64,000 nt of DNA. Origin: Companilactobacillus ginsenosidimutans. GTDB lineage: Bacteria; Bacillota; Bacilli; Lactobacillales; Lactobacillaceae. The stretch lies in assembly GCF_001050475.1 (NCBI RefSeq), contig NZ_CP012034.1, positions 744,001 to 808,000 on the forward strand, written 5' to 3'. The notes under the pieces are model-generated. The model searched no databases. It had not been told where the DNA came from and worked only from the letters and a program-made list of their open reading frames with translations. Positions 23,231 through 32,611 of the stretch are shown here, piece after piece (position 1 is the first letter of the stretch; the number at the start of each line of letters is the position of its first letter). Both the position numbers and the translations under genes were made by a program.

Positions 23231-26008
23231 GTGATAAGAAAACAAACAATCGCCTTCTTGGCGCTGACAATGTCAGTACTAACCGGCATTTTTATTTTGT
23301 GTTCACCACAATCCCCTTCATATGCTGAAGACTCATCAATTGAGAAAATCGTCAAATTTGGTGAAGTCTCTATCCATGAAAACAAAACTAAAATAAAAGT
23401 GAATTACCAAATGCCTCAAAATGAACCAATCCTTATTTTGACAAGTCCACAATTTAGAAATATTAATTTGGAAGCCCTTCAAAAGACTTTCGGTAAGGAT
23501 AATATCGGTGTTGATACTGAAAATGATAGGTTCATTATTAACCTCAAAGAAAATATTGATTTTGACAGTAATGGTGAATTTGAAATAGAAACAATTAATC
23601 AAAATAAAATTGAAATACAATTTTCCGATTTAGATAAAAACGTTTTGGCTGATGAATCATTTAACAACCAAGAAGAATTTGAAAGTCCAGATTCTGAACA
23701 AGAAATGAAGTACGACTCTCCTTCTGAGAAAAAGGCTTCTAAAACTAGTAATGACAATGAAGAAGATCCGGATTCCCATTGGATTAGGGCTACGCGAATG
23801 ATGATAACCCTTGGTAACCCGATACCTCAATCGGACGGTAGCTCAATTTATCCTGCCATATACTTTGGATCATTAAACTATGCACTTAGTAGAATGTATG
23901 TTTCAGAATCAGTAGCTGTTAATCATCCTGACGGAAATGGTCGCATTAACAATGTGACAGCCGCAAATTCAACTATGATTGAGGTTCCTAAAGATACGAA
24001 TCCCTATGAGGAGCAACAATATTCGAGAAATAACTTCTATACAGCAACGTATGGAGATGGTCTGGTTGAGAAAAAATATAGAGGATCACAACGTAATTTC
24101 ACGACTACCAACTTGGCTGAATACGCCTCAATTTGGGGACATAACGTCAAAAAGCCTAGAATTGTTGGACCCGACTTCAAACCTATTTTCGGTCCACTAT
24201 CAAACATTGGTATGGATACAAGCTCAGTAAAATTATACATAAGAATGGATCCAATCACTCACATACAAGAACAACGTTTAACTTATTGTCAGATTTATGA
24301 CAATAAAAAAATCAAAGTGTCTACTACTCAAAAATTCAATAAAAACAATCGAGTTAAAGTTACTATTTCTTTTAAAAACGTTGGACATTCAGATATCAAC
24401 AACTTCACTGGCTATAATTTCAGAGACATCACTTTCATGAAAAATAATACGCCCCCATCCCATGGACAAGATAACAAGCTACGATCACTTGGTAAAAACC
24501 AAGGCGTTTATGCAACAAATGAAAATTTCGTGGGAAGATATCAAGTTAGGTTAAATGATTACAAAGATTCTCCTTATGCATGGGCAATCCGTGGTACAAA
24601 ATCAACATTTTTTGATGGCAAGGACTCCAAATTTCCTTGGATAGAAAAAAGTAATGAGCTTGGTGGACTACACGACAGTTTCAAAGATATCGATGATACT
24701 GGTGACAAATTTGAAAACATTCCAGCTGGAAAACCATTTATTAATAAAAATTGGGATTCTGGAATTTCAATGCATACCAAAAATCAACGCTTAAATATAG
24801 GCGACTCAGTCTCGATGAGCTACAATACTAGATTGGATATTGAGGTAAAAAGAAAACCACATATCGAACTACACCATCCTGGAACCGAAGATTCTCCTAT
24901 TAACTTAAATCGTAAAGATGAAAATATGACAATAACCGGAAATTGGTTTGATTATTTTAACAAAAAAGTTGATGTATTTTATACTATTGACGACAAAAAC
25001 ACGACACACGGTAAAAAAATAACCAGTGCTTCAAAAGAACAGACACCGGAAGAAATTAAAGACGGAATCCCACACGAATTCGAATTACCTATTGAATTAT
25101 CTGAATTAACTTCGGGATTTCATATAATCCGTGTTTTCGCAAAAAGTGAAACTGGTATACTTTCTGGCATTGAGACATCAATTATTAAAATAAATAATAC
25201 ATCTAGTAAAATTCCACAATTGGAGATCGACTCTCCATCTCGAATTTCATCGGATGATAATCCGTATTTCACAAAGAACGAAATGTTAAATATCTCCGGG
25301 TCTTGGTCTGATTCTGACAGTAAATCTGTTTCAATTTATTATGAATTGGATCCTAAAGAGAATAAAAAAGCAGCATCAAAAACATTATTATTACACGAAG
25401 ATAATCCCACTCCAGGCGAATCAACCAAATGGAAGCTACCAAATTATTCGATTGAACAGTTAAATGATGTTAAAACACATCAATTGGCTTTTACAATAAC
25501 TGATTCGGAAGGTAATTCTAATCAGCAAACTTTTTACTTCAAGCATCAGCCTGAAGATGTTGAATTAATCGTTCCTTCAAAAATAAGTTTTGGTCGTGTT
25601 AGCTTAGCAAATAATGGGACTGAAAAACTTAATCCAAAATATACTGGTGATTTAACTATAAAAGATTATCGTGAAAAATCAGCCATCCCCCTCACGCTAA
25701 CATTGCATATTAGAGAATTCTCCAGGAATATTGATCATGGATCGCAGTTAGATAAATTATTTGGAAATGCAAAACCAGCCAACGAAAAAATTTCAACAAC
25801 CGTCACTTGGCAAAATAAACATCTAATTTCTGATAATGCACATCCTATTTTTACGGATATCTTGCCTGACAAAGATCAATGGTACAAAAAATATGAATTA
25901 ACACACTTACTAAAACAACACTTACAAATGGAAATCAATAATTCTCCTAAAGCTGAATCTGGCGAATATTCAAGCAATTGGGAATGGTCAATAACCAATT
26001 CATTGTAA
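23231..26008 (+). CDS. Large secreted surface protein with degenerate WxL-like end, paralogue B
   Basis: A 925-residue paralogue of the previous gene, collinear along its whole length: signal peptide with a likely cut after SYA (residue about 32), N-terminal beta domain, Asp/Glu/Ser linker (about 140-185), central domain (GSQRNFTTTN, WDSGISMHT), two Ig-like repeats (NWFDYFNKKVDVFYTIDD; SWSDSDSKSVSIYYELD), and a WxL-like end (ISFGRVSL, LTIKDYREKS, SGEYSSNWEWS). It starts with GTG after GGAGAAAA. Divergence is wide, so the duplication is old. No enzymatic motif is recognised. Confidence 0.72.
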   Translation: MIRKQTIAFLALTMSVLTGIFILCSPQSPSYAEDSSIEKIVKFGEVSIHENKTKIKVNYQMPQNEPILILTSPQFRNINLEALQKTFGKDNIGVDTENDRFIINLKENIDFDSNGEFEIETINQNKIEIQFSDLDKNVLADESFNNQEEFESPDSEQEMKYDSPSEKKASKTSNDNEEDPDSHWIRATRMMITLGNPIPQSDGSSIYPAIYFGSLNYALSRMYVSESVAVNHPDGNGRINNVTAANSTMIEVPKDTNPYEEQQYSRNNFYTATYGDGLVEKKYRGSQRNFTTTNLAEYASIWGHNVKKPRIVGPDFKPIFGPLSNIGMDTSSVKLYIRMDPITHIQEQRLTYCQIYDNKKIKVSTTQKFNKNNRVKVTISFKNVGHSDINNFTGYNFRDITFMKNNTPPSHGQDNKLRSLGKNQGVYATNENFVGRYQVRLNDYKDSPYAWAIRGTKSTFFDGKDSKFPWIEKSNELGGLHDSFKDIDDTGDKFENIPAGKPFINKNWDSGISMHTKNQRLNIGDSVSMSYNTRLDIEVKRKPHIELHHPGTEDSPINLNRKDENMTITGNWFDYFNKKVDVFYTIDDKNTTHGKKITSASKEQTPEEIKDGIPHEFELPIELSELTSGFHIIRVFAKSETGILSGIETSIIKINNTSSKIPQLEIDSPSRISSDDNPYFTKNEMLNISGSWSDSDSKSVSIYYELDPKENKKAASKTLLLHEDNPTPGESTKWKLPNYSIEQLNDVKTHQLAFTITDSEGNSNQQTFYFKHQPEDVELIVPSKISFGRVSLANNGTEKLNPKYTGDLTIKDYREKSAIPLTLTLHIREFSRNIDHGSQLDKLFGNAKPANEKISTTVTWQNKHLISDNAHPIFTDILPDKDQWYKKYELTHLLKQHLQMEINNSPKAESGEYSSNWEWSITNSL

Positions 26009-26046
26009 AAAAACAGAGGCATCCGCATGGATACCTCTGTTTTTGT
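26008..26046. terminator. Bidirectional terminator
   Basis: AAACAGAGGCATCC and GGATACCTCTGTTT flank GCAT, with A and T runs on both sides, between converging genes. Confidence 0.88.
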
Positions 26047-26049
26047 ATA

Positions 26050-26772
26050 TTAAGCTTCTGCGTTAGCAGTAACTTTTTCTTTATGTTCGGCACGTGACCA
26101 AGTAATCCAACCTACCAAATCATTTAGCATGTAGATTACATACATGAAACCAAGTGGACTCATTAGTCCATTTCCGGCAATCATTGATGCACGAATCCAT
26201 AGAACCATTGACACGATTCCTTGGACAAACCAGAAAATAAATTGTGTCTTAATTCTTTTAACACATAAAATTGATGCAATCATACCAATTGAGAATCCTA
26301 ATGCATCAACAACGGGTTGAGTATCACCAAATTGTTTAAGAATTAAATATGATACTCCCCAAATTGCTAACATACCAACAATGGCATATGTCCATTGTGC
26401 AAATCCGTGAAGTGGTTTTGAAACTTCCGCACTACCTGTATCATCTTCATGTTTTGTCCATGCTACCAAAACTGGAATATCTAATACAAAAATATATGCA
26501 AACTGCAATAATGCATCAGCATATACTTTATTGATAATCGCATTAAAGATAATGATGATTGCCGAAACGATTCCAAAAATTCCGTTACTTGCTTTACGAT
26601 TACTAATCATTAGTACACATGTAACACCTAATATCGCACCTAATGTAGTAATTAAAGTTAACGGTGAATAATCACCTGCACTAACCAAGATAATTGCTTG
26701 CATGATAATACCTAATGCTAACAATCCATAACTTGATTTACTCCATCCTTTAAAATCGTTGATAACCATCAT
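26050..26772 (-). CDS. pnuC: PnuC-family nicotinamide riboside transporter
   Basis: A 240-residue membrane protein with seven to eight helices. The PnuC pattern of Trp, Asn and aromatic residues in late helices is visible (FWFVQGIVSMVLWI; YMLNDLVGWITW), and family size is right. It imports nicotinamide riboside for NAD synthesis by facilitated diffusion. It stands alone, with an 18-bp palindrome near its probable promoter (26882-26899). Confidence 0.85.
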   Translation of the reverse strand: MMVINDFKGWSKSSYGLLALGIIMQAIILVSAGDYSPLTLITTLGAILGVTCVLMISNRKASNGIFGIVSAIIIIFNAIINKVYADALLQFAYIFVLDIPVLVAWTKHEDDTGSAEVSKPLHGFAQWTYAIVGMLAIWGVSYLILKQFGDTQPVVDALGFSIGMIASILCVKRIKTQFIFWFVQGIVSMVLWIRASMIAGNGLMSPLGFMYVIYMLNDLVGWITWSRAEHKEKVTANAEA

Positions 26773-26881
26773 TTTGAATACACCCTCTAAACATTTTTTA
26801 AAACAACGTCTATTAGCATATCATTCTCAAAATATAAATTCTAGTATTTTTACATATATATTGTGATAAACGAATTGGTTA

Positions 26882-26899
26882 AACACCATATATGGTGTT
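26882..26899. promoter_or_regulatory. Perfect 18-bp palindrome upstream of pnuC
   Basis: AACACCATATATGGTGTT is a perfect palindrome overlapping the PAP2 stop codon. On the minus strand it runs into TTTAAC and, 17 bases on, TATATA, a plausible pnuC promoter, so it may be an operator for an NAD-related repressor; that is inference. Confidence 0.5.
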
Positions 26900-27845
26900 A
26901 CTTCAATATTGGATCCTTTTTCCATTCAACCAGATGCATTCCCGTAATGCTCAATACAACAAAGAATACAAACCATACAGTCCAAAGACCAGAAGTAGCA
27001 TCTGTTAAGAAGTGAGCACCAACTCTAACACGAGTTGACCACATCAAGATGCAATATGCTAATCCACACCAAAATGCGATTTTTTGTAATTTAACATTGG
27101 CACGATCAACGAACATTGGTAATAACATAATTCCGGCTGCGGCAGTTGTGTGACCAGATGGGAAACTCATGTGATTGTTAGCTCCATTTGGTTGGAACCA
27201 ATTTGTGAAGTGTGCATGGTTACCTGCTAATTCATAAGGTCTCCATCTTCCCCAATAAGTCTTCATTGCAGCGTTCATATCATTTGCAACAATACTTGCA
27301 AGTGTTGCTACAACGGCAACTTTAACTAAATAAGTCATTTGCTCATCAGATTTACGTGATAACCAAATTTGTGCAATGAAAAAGAATACTAAATAAATAA
27401 TAATCCAAATAGTAAAGTTACCTAAAAATGATAAGTGTAAGTTTCCACCATCACTATTTGCTTGTCCAACTGGCAATCCTTTTTTAACATTGTCATTTAA
27501 TGTTAAGGCGTAATAGACAGTTGTCTTTAAATAGTTGGCCCATAGTTGCCAACCTGATAGAACAAATCCACCAATAATCATACTGCAGCGAACAAACCAA
27601 GGCTTATCCTTTGCACGATAACCATAATTAATGATTACCATACAACTTAGCATGATGATAAATGGAATTGGCCATAGACCGAAATCTTGGAAAATTGTCG
27701 AGAACCATGAATTTTGATCCATGATTGCTTGAGAAATTTGCCAGTCAAATCCTGTACCAATTAACATAATCGCAATAATTGTGATTGCTGCGGTGTAAAA
27801 CACCTTACTTGGTGAGGACATAAATTTGCTTACTTTTACTCCCAT
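26898..27845 (-). CDS. PAP2-family membrane phosphatase
   Basis: A 315-residue protein with six or more membrane helices. The three phosphatase motifs are visible: KTYWGRWRP (residues about 195-203), PSGHT (about 230), and STRVRVGAHFLTD (about 275). The family removes phosphate from lipid phosphates such as undecaprenyl-PP or phosphatidate at the outer membrane face. It is longer than UppP-type enzymes, with an extended N-terminal part. Substrate not assignable. Confidence 0.88.
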   Translation of the reverse strand: MGVKVSKFMSSPSKVFYTAAITIIAIMLIGTGFDWQISQAIMDQNSWFSTIFQDFGLWPIPFIIMLSCMVIINYGYRAKDKPWFVRCSMIIGGFVLSGWQLWANYLKTTVYYALTLNDNVKKGLPVGQANSDGGNLHLSFLGNFTIWIIIYLVFFFIAQIWLSRKSDEQMTYLVKVAVVATLASIVANDMNAAMKTYWGRWRPYELAGNHAHFTNWFQPNGANNHMSFPSGHTTAAAGIMLLPMFVDRANVKLQKIAFWCGLAYCILMWSTRVRVGAHFLTDATSGLWTVWFVFFVVLSITGMHLVEWKKDPILK

Positions 27846-27949
27846 TGTACTTCTCCCCTATACATATTTAATACGCTTACATATTAGCATTTATGTGAAT
27901 AAATTCATTAATTCATTTATCAATTTAAAAAATGTTTAAATATTTAGGC

Positions 27950-27986
27950 AATAAAAAAGCTTTTGAACTATTAAGTCCAAAAGCTA
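27950..27986 (-). terminator. argGH terminator
   Basis: On the minus strand AGCTTTTGGACT and AGTTCAAAAGCT form a stem followed by TTTTTT, five bases after the argH stop. Confidence 0.88.
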
Positions 27987-27990
27987 ATTG

Positions 27991-29385
27991 TTATTCAGAT
28001 ACTACTGCGTTTAATTCAGCCTTAGCATCTTTAATTTGTTTTCTAACTGAAGCAAATCCTGTACCACCAAGAGAGTTTCTTCTCTCAACAGCAATCTCAG
28101 GTTTTAATACTTCATAAACGTCATCTTCAATTAATGGAGAAATCTTTTTAAATTCGTCCATCGTAATATCTTGAAGGTTCTGATGGTTTTCTAATCCTTT
28201 AAGAACAAGTTGACCAACAATACCGTGGGCTTCTCTAAATGGAATACCCTTAGTAGCTAAATAGTCTGCAAGTTCAGTTGCATTAGAAAAATCATTTTCG
28301 GTTGCATGACGCATATTATCTTTTTTAACATTTAAGGTTGAAATCATCCCATTGAACACACGAAGTGCTGGCAACAAGGTCTTAACTGTATCAAAGGTAC
28401 CTTCTTTATCTTCTTGAAGATCCTTATTATAAGCTAATGGCAATGACTTCATAGTTGAGAGCAATCCAAGTAAGTGACCATAAACACGACCACTCTTACC
28501 ACGTATCAATTCTGCCATATCGGGATTTTTCTTCTGAGGCATGATTGAACTACCAGTAGTGTATTTGTCACTAAGTTCAAGATAATTGAACTCATAACTA
28601 ACCCACATACTAATTTCTTCACAGAAACGTGATAAGTGCATCATTAAGATAGATGCATTACTCAAGAATTCCAATGCAAAATCACGGTCAGACACTGCAT
28701 CCAAAGAATTACTATAGACGTCAGCGAACCCTAATTCTTTCGCAGTAAACTCACGATCGATTGGGAAAGTTGTTCCTGCTAATGCTGCAGCACCAAGTGG
28801 TGAGATGTCTGCGTGTTTCATATTAAACTGGAATCGTTCAACATCACGTTTAAACATTGAATAGTAAGCCATCAAATAATGTCCGTACGAAATTGGCTGG
28901 GCATGTTGAAGATGTGTATACCCTGGCATAATTGTTTCGACATTATTCTCAGCTAACTCTACTAGTGTTTTCTGGATAGTTTGAATTTCTTCAACTATTT
29001 TTGGTAAACGATTTTTGACATACAAATGAAAGTCAGTCGCAACTTGATCATTACGTGAACGTCCAGTATGCAATTTACCCGCTACCGGACCAATTTCATC
29101 AGTTAAAATACTTTCAATATTCATATGAATATCTTCGTTTTCAACTGTGAACTCTAGTTTTCCTTCGTGTAATTCTTTACGAACATTCTCAAGTCCAGCA
29201 ATGATTTGATTGCTATCTGATTCATTCAATATTTTAGTTTTCTTCAACATTTTTACATGTGCCAAAGATCCTTCAATATCTTCATCGGCCATGAGTTGAT
29301 CAAAACTTATTGATGCGCCGAATTCATCTACCCAAGTTTCAGCTTGAGCTTGAAAACGACCACCCCATAATTTTTTGGTACTCAT
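27991..29385 (-). CDS. argH: Argininosuccinate lyase
   Basis: A 464-residue member of the fumarase/aspartase superfamily that splits argininosuccinate into arginine and fumarate. KLWGGRF opens the protein, [12 protein letters not shown] and [11 protein letters not shown] mark the active site, and [12 protein letters not shown] (near residue 285) is the family signature with the catalytic Ser. It overlaps argG by one base (TAATG), so the two are translationally coupled. Confidence 0.97.
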   Translation of the reverse strand: MSTKKLWGGRFQAQAETWVDEFGASISFDQLMADEDIEGSLAHVKMLKKTKILNESDSNQIIAGLENVRKELHEGKLEFTVENEDIHMNIESILTDEIGPVAGKLHTGRSRNDQVATDFHLYVKNRLPKIVEEIQTIQKTLVELAENNVETIMPGYTHLQHAQPISYGHYLMAYYSMFKRDVERFQFNMKHADISPLGAAALAGTTFPIDREFTAKELGFADVYSNSLDAVSDRDFALEFLSNASILMMHLSRFCEEISMWVSYEFNYLELSDKYTTGSSIMPQKKNPDMAELIRGKSGRVYGHLLGLLSTMKSLPLAYNKDLQEDKEGTFDTVKTLLPALRVFNGMISTLNVKKDNMRHATENDFSNATELADYLATKGIPFREAHGIVGQLVLKGLENHQNLQDITMDEFKKISPLIEDDVYEVLKPEIAVERRNSLGGTGFASVRKQIKDAKAELNAVVSE

Positions 29386-30611
29386 TATTTGCCCTCGTTA
29401 ACTGGTTTCTTTGCGTTCTTTTGGTCTACTTGAGCCTTAACTTGTGTTGGAAGACCCCATAGTTTGATAAATCCTTTAGCAGCCTCTTGATCGAATGAAT
29501 CAGCTGATGTGTATGTAGCAAGGTCCAAATCGTACAATGACTTGTCAGCTTTACGTCCAAGAATCCAGATATTACCTTTGAATAGGTTCAATCTGATAAC
29601 ACCTGTAACATCTTTTTGACTTTCTTTCAAGAATGCCAATAATGATTCCATTAATGGTGAGAACCATAGTCCGTTATAAATAATTTCTGTTAATTCTTTT
29701 TCAATGACTGGTTTGAAGTGTCCCAAATCACGTTCTGTAGTCAAATCTTCGAGTTCCTTGTGAGCTTTGATTAATACCATAGCTGCTGGACATTCATAAA
29801 TTTCACGTGACTTAATACCAACTAATCTGTTTTCGATGTGGTCAATTCTACCAACACCATTTTCGCCGGCGATCTTGTTCAATTTTTCAATAATTTCTGA
29901 GAATTTCATCTCTTCATCATTAATTGAAACTGGAACACCTTGGTTAAATTTAATTGTCAAAGTTGTTGGTTGATCTGGTGTCTTTTCAATAGGATTTGTT
30001 AATCCAAAGGCATCTTCTGGTGCTTCAACCCAAGGGTCTTCAAGAACACCACATTCGTTAGCACGTCCCCAAATATTTGCATCGATTGAGTATGGTGAGT
30101 CCAAATCGATAGGAACTGGAATATCATGCTTCTTAGCATAGTCAATTTCTTCTTCACGTGACCAGTGCCAATCTCTAACTGGACTTAGAACTTCCAAGTC
30201 TGGTGCTAAAGCGTGAATACCAACTTCGAAACGAACTTGGTCATTACCTTTACCAGTACATCCGTGAGCAATTGCTACGGCACCTTTTTGTTGTGCAACT
30301 TCTACTAACTTTTTAACTATCAGTGGTCGAGATAGAGCAGAGAGTAATGGATAACTACCCTCATAAAGAGTGTTACCTTGTAATGATACTAATGCATAAT
30401 TGTCAGCATATTCGTCTTCTGCATCAATTGTAACTGCGTCAACGGCACCGACTTTAAGAGCTTTCTTTTCGATAAAGTCGTGATCTTTTCCTTCGCCAAC
30501 ATCAATACAACATGCAATAACATCGTATCCTTTATTTTTTAGCCATGGAATCGCTACGGAAGTATCCAAACCTCCTGAATAAGCTAGTACTACTTTCTTT
30601 GTATCTGTCAT
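29385..30611 (-). CDS. argG: Argininosuccinate synthase
   Basis: A 408-residue ATP-dependent ligase joining citrulline and aspartate. The N-terminal PP-loop [27 protein letters not shown] (near 120), and [13 protein letters not shown] are diagnostic. The start at 30611 (MTDTKKVV) is chosen: GGAGGG is seven bases upstream, while the longer GTG frame begins inside that site. It heads argGH; OTC lies at 3.3 kb, so citrulline made there could feed this pair. ArgR control is likely, but no box was certain. Confidence 0.97.
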   Translation of the reverse strand: MTDTKKVVLAYSGGLDTSVAIPWLKNKGYDVIACCIDVGEGKDHDFIEKKALKVGAVDAVTIDAEDEYADNYALVSLQGNTLYEGSYPLLSALSRPLIVKKLVEVAQQKGAVAIAHGCTGKGNDQVRFEVGIHALAPDLEVLSPVRDWHWSREEEIDYAKKHDIPVPIDLDSPYSIDANIWGRANECGVLEDPWVEAPEDAFGLTNPIEKTPDQPTTLTIKFNQGVPVSINDEEMKFSEIIEKLNKIAGENGVGRIDHIENRLVGIKSREIYECPAAMVLIKAHKELEDLTTERDLGHFKPVIEKELTEIIYNGLWFSPLMESLLAFLKESQKDVTGVIRLNLFKGNIWILGRKADKSLYDLDLATYTSADSFDQEAAKGFIKLWGLPTQVKAQVDQKNAKKPVNEGK

Positions 30612-30699
30612 ATCTGTTCCCTCCACTGATTAGAAAAAAATTAATTTTGTGTTAATAATAGTAACGCGTATTTACATTTATTACAAGGGATTATAGTTA

Positions 30700-30728
30700 A
30701 AAGACTTATTTAATAGTCTTATTTGTAT
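30700..30728 (-). terminator. Weak hairpin after mscL
   Basis: On the minus strand AAGACT and AGTCTT flank an AT loop followed by TTAACT. It may be the mscL terminator upstream of argG. Confidence 0.4.
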
Positions 30729-30771
30729 TATTAAGCGTATTTGAACGTTTCTAATTTTCAGAAAGATACAG

Positions 30772-31167
30772 CTAATTTTCAGAATTTGATTTATCGACAG
30801 ACTCTGAGATTTTCTTTAAATACTTGATCATCTCATCATCTTTATCTGGCTTATCATCATCTTCCTCTTCAGATTCAGACTTTTTCATTAATCTATTTAC
30901 GCCTTTAACAATAAAGAACACAACTACAGCGATAATCAGAAAATTAATAATTGATTCAATGAAACTTCCATATTTAAAGTTTGCTCCAGCAACTTTGAAT
31001 ACCATATTGGATAAATCAATTTTCCCCAAAACTAAACCAATCAAAGGATTAATAAGGTTTGATACTAATGAAGTAACAATTGCTGTGAATGCAGCCCCCA
31101 TAATTACTCCAACTGCTAAATCCATTACATTCCCTCGAGCAATAAAATCCTTAAATTCTTTTAACAT
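30772..31167 (-). CDS. mscL: Large-conductance mechanosensitive channel
   Basis: A 131-residue channel that opens under membrane tension in osmotic down-shock. [27 protein letters not shown] is reached in order: N-terminal amphipathic helix, TM1 with its Gly-rich pore lining, a periplasmic-type loop (about 45-65), TM2 (about 67-90), and an acidic cytoplasmic helix bundle ([16 protein letters not shown]). The start at 31167 matches the family and has TTGGAG upstream; a GTG six codons earlier is also possible. Confidence 0.93.
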   Translation of the reverse strand: MLKEFKDFIARGNVMDLAVGVIMGAAFTAIVTSLVSNLINPLIGLVLGKIDLSNMVFKVAGANFKYGSFIESIINFLIIAVVVFFIVKGVNRLMKKSESEEEDDDKPDKDDEMIKYLKKISESVDKSNSEN

Positions 31168-31378
31168 GTTCAAAACTCCAATCACATTTAATCTCCAGCA
31201 TAATTAGTTTTAAATTATTTCAAATTTGACTGATATATGCTTAATTCGATTATGCAATTTTTTCGAGTGAATTTTCAATAAACCAAGCTTCAAATTAAAA
31301 AAATCGAAATATTGTATATAGTATAATTATCAAAATGTTACAATTAATAGAATATTCCATTAGAGGGGGAATTTTTTT

Positions 31379-31726
31379 ATGAAAGCAACTACCGGAGTTC
31401 AAAGATCTGGCTGGATAGTATGGTGGATTGAAACTGTCGTATACATCATCGGCTCGTCAATCTTCATTGGTCTTGTCAATGTTATTAGCGATTCAACATT
31501 CAGCATGCAAGATAAAGCATTCTCATTTGTAATTTGGCTTTTGCTCACATTTTTCTTTGCACTAGAACAAGTCCTAGCATTTTTTATGGTTAAATATATT
31601 CATCGTGACAACTCATATGTCTATCCCATTATTTTAATTGCACTTGGATTTGTTGGTCCTAAGCTCTACCTAATTCCTGGAATTTGGGGAGTTCTTTATA
31701 CAAATCACGGCAAACTTCAAAAATAA
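31379..31726 (+). CDS. Small membrane protein, unknown function
   Basis: A 115-residue protein with three predicted helices (about 12-35, 47-72, 80-105) and a Trp-rich N-terminus (GWIVWWIE). Ribosome site AGAGGGGG precedes ATG, and a perfect terminator follows. Not recognised. Confidence 0.7.
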   Translation: MKATTGVQRSGWIVWWIETVVYIIGSSIFIGLVNVISDSTFSMQDKAFSFVIWLLLTFFFALEQVLAFFMVKYIHRDNSYVYPIILIALGFVGPKLYLIPGIWGVLYTNHGKLQK

Positions 31727-31729
31727 ACG

Positions 31730-31762
31730 AAAGCACATCTCAATTGAGATGTGCTTTTTGTT
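31730..31762 (+). terminator. Terminator with perfect palindromic stem
   Basis: AAGCACATCTCAATT and its full complement AATTGAGATGTGCTT are followed by TTTG. Directly after the membrane-protein stop. Confidence 0.9.
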
Positions 31763-31796
31763 ACCAAATATTTAATTAGCATTTTCATTTATACAC

Positions 31797-31842
31797 ACAA
31801 AAGCCGTGAAAATCATTGAACTGATTTTCACGGCTATTTTAT
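31797..31842. terminator. Terminator of the 45-residue gene
   Basis: AAGCCGTGAAAATCA (31801-31815) and TGATTTTCACGGCT (31822-31835) form a strong stem with A and T runs outside. Confidence 0.88.
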
Positions 31843-31980
31843 TTAAGCAACTTTAGCTTTTAAGTTAGTTACAGCTTCTTCAATTGTTGTACCGTTGGCA
31901 GAAACATTAGTGTTGTTCTTATCTACGACAGTAAACAATTGTGAGTCAGTATCTAAATATACACGATATTTCATAATCAT
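31843..31980 (-). CDS. 45-residue protein, unknown
   Basis: A 45-residue peptide beginning MIMKYRVYLDTDSQLF and ending TIEEAVTNLKAKVA. GGAGG lies six bases before ATG 31978-31980 and a strong terminator follows. The end resembles the helix of HicB-type proteins, but the similarity is short and no partner toxin is seen. Its ribosome site overlaps the stop of the upstream minus-strand frame. Confidence 0.7.
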   Translation of the reverse strand: MIMKYRVYLDTDSQLFTVVDKNNTNVSANGTTIEEAVTNLKAKVA

Positions 31981-31983
31981 TGT

Positions 31984-32235
31984 TTACCTCCATTTTTCAT
32001 AATAATTATTATTCTGGTAGCGAATACATTTCATTTTATGTGTTTGTGATAATTTTGTCAAACTCAATTTGCGATTTTTTTCAAAATCTGCTGGTATTGC
32101 TATATTCATGCGGTTGATTGCGGTTGCATAAAAGCCCATTCCATCAGTATTCTTAGTGAATTTCCATCTTTTTTCAAAATAATTAACTTTTTTGTAAGCA
32201 TTTTCTTTCTTGATTAATAAGCAAGATGATTCATC
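31984..32235 (-). pseudogene. Possible truncated gene between the polymerase operon and 45-residue gene
   Basis: The minus frame from about 32235 to TAA at 31984-31986 encodes about 80 plausible residues (KVNYFEKRWKFTKNTDGMGF, then ATAINRMNIAIPADFEKNRK) with coding-like composition. No ATG, GTG or TTG start with a ribosome site is present at the upstream end. It is either a remnant, a frameshifted gene, or a shorter gene from the internal ATG. Its last codons overlap the next gene's ribosome site, as in real gene pairs. Confidence 0.35.
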
Positions 32236-32245
32236 ACATCAATTC

Positions 32246-32611
32246 TTACTTTTCATCATTTTTTGCATGATATTTTGTTGACCCATAATGTCCGTGAGAC
32301 AAGTCATGAACAATATCAAATCCAGGGTGAACTAAATGATTAGTATCGCGATATTCAATCCATAATTGTGTATGATTTTTTAAATCTGCTAATACTTGCT
32401 TATATAATTCATCTTTATGGGGAATTTCTAACAAATCATAACTATGTCTAACCTTTTCTTTCTCCCGATACGCTTGTAAGAAAAAGCTATAACAATGGAA
32501 ATAATGGTTATCGACTATCATTAAATGATAGCGCCATTTATACTTTCTCAAAAAATGTTTATCAAAGTTTTCGATTAAAACTCTCGATTCTTTTAACAAA
32601 TAAATCACCAC
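32246..32611 (-). CDS. Third gene of SOS polymerase operon, unknown
   Basis: A 121-residue soluble protein rich in His and Tyr (KWRYHLMIVDNHYFHCYSF; FDIVHDLSHGHYGS). It starts with GTG directly after the polymerase stop, so it is translationally coupled and shares the SOS-controlled operon. The conserved position suggests an accessory role in translesion synthesis, but no domain is recognised. Confidence 0.7.
   Translation of the reverse strand: MVIYLLKESRVLIENFDKHFLRKYKWRYHLMIVDNHYFHCYSFFLQAYREKEKVRHSYDLLEIPHKDELYKQVLADLKNHTQLWIEYRDTNHLVHPGFDIVHDLSHGHYGSTKYHAKNDEK

Noticed and set aside
30612..30771. ArgR box upstream of argG
   Set aside because: The region is AT-rich with several partial matches; none stands out.
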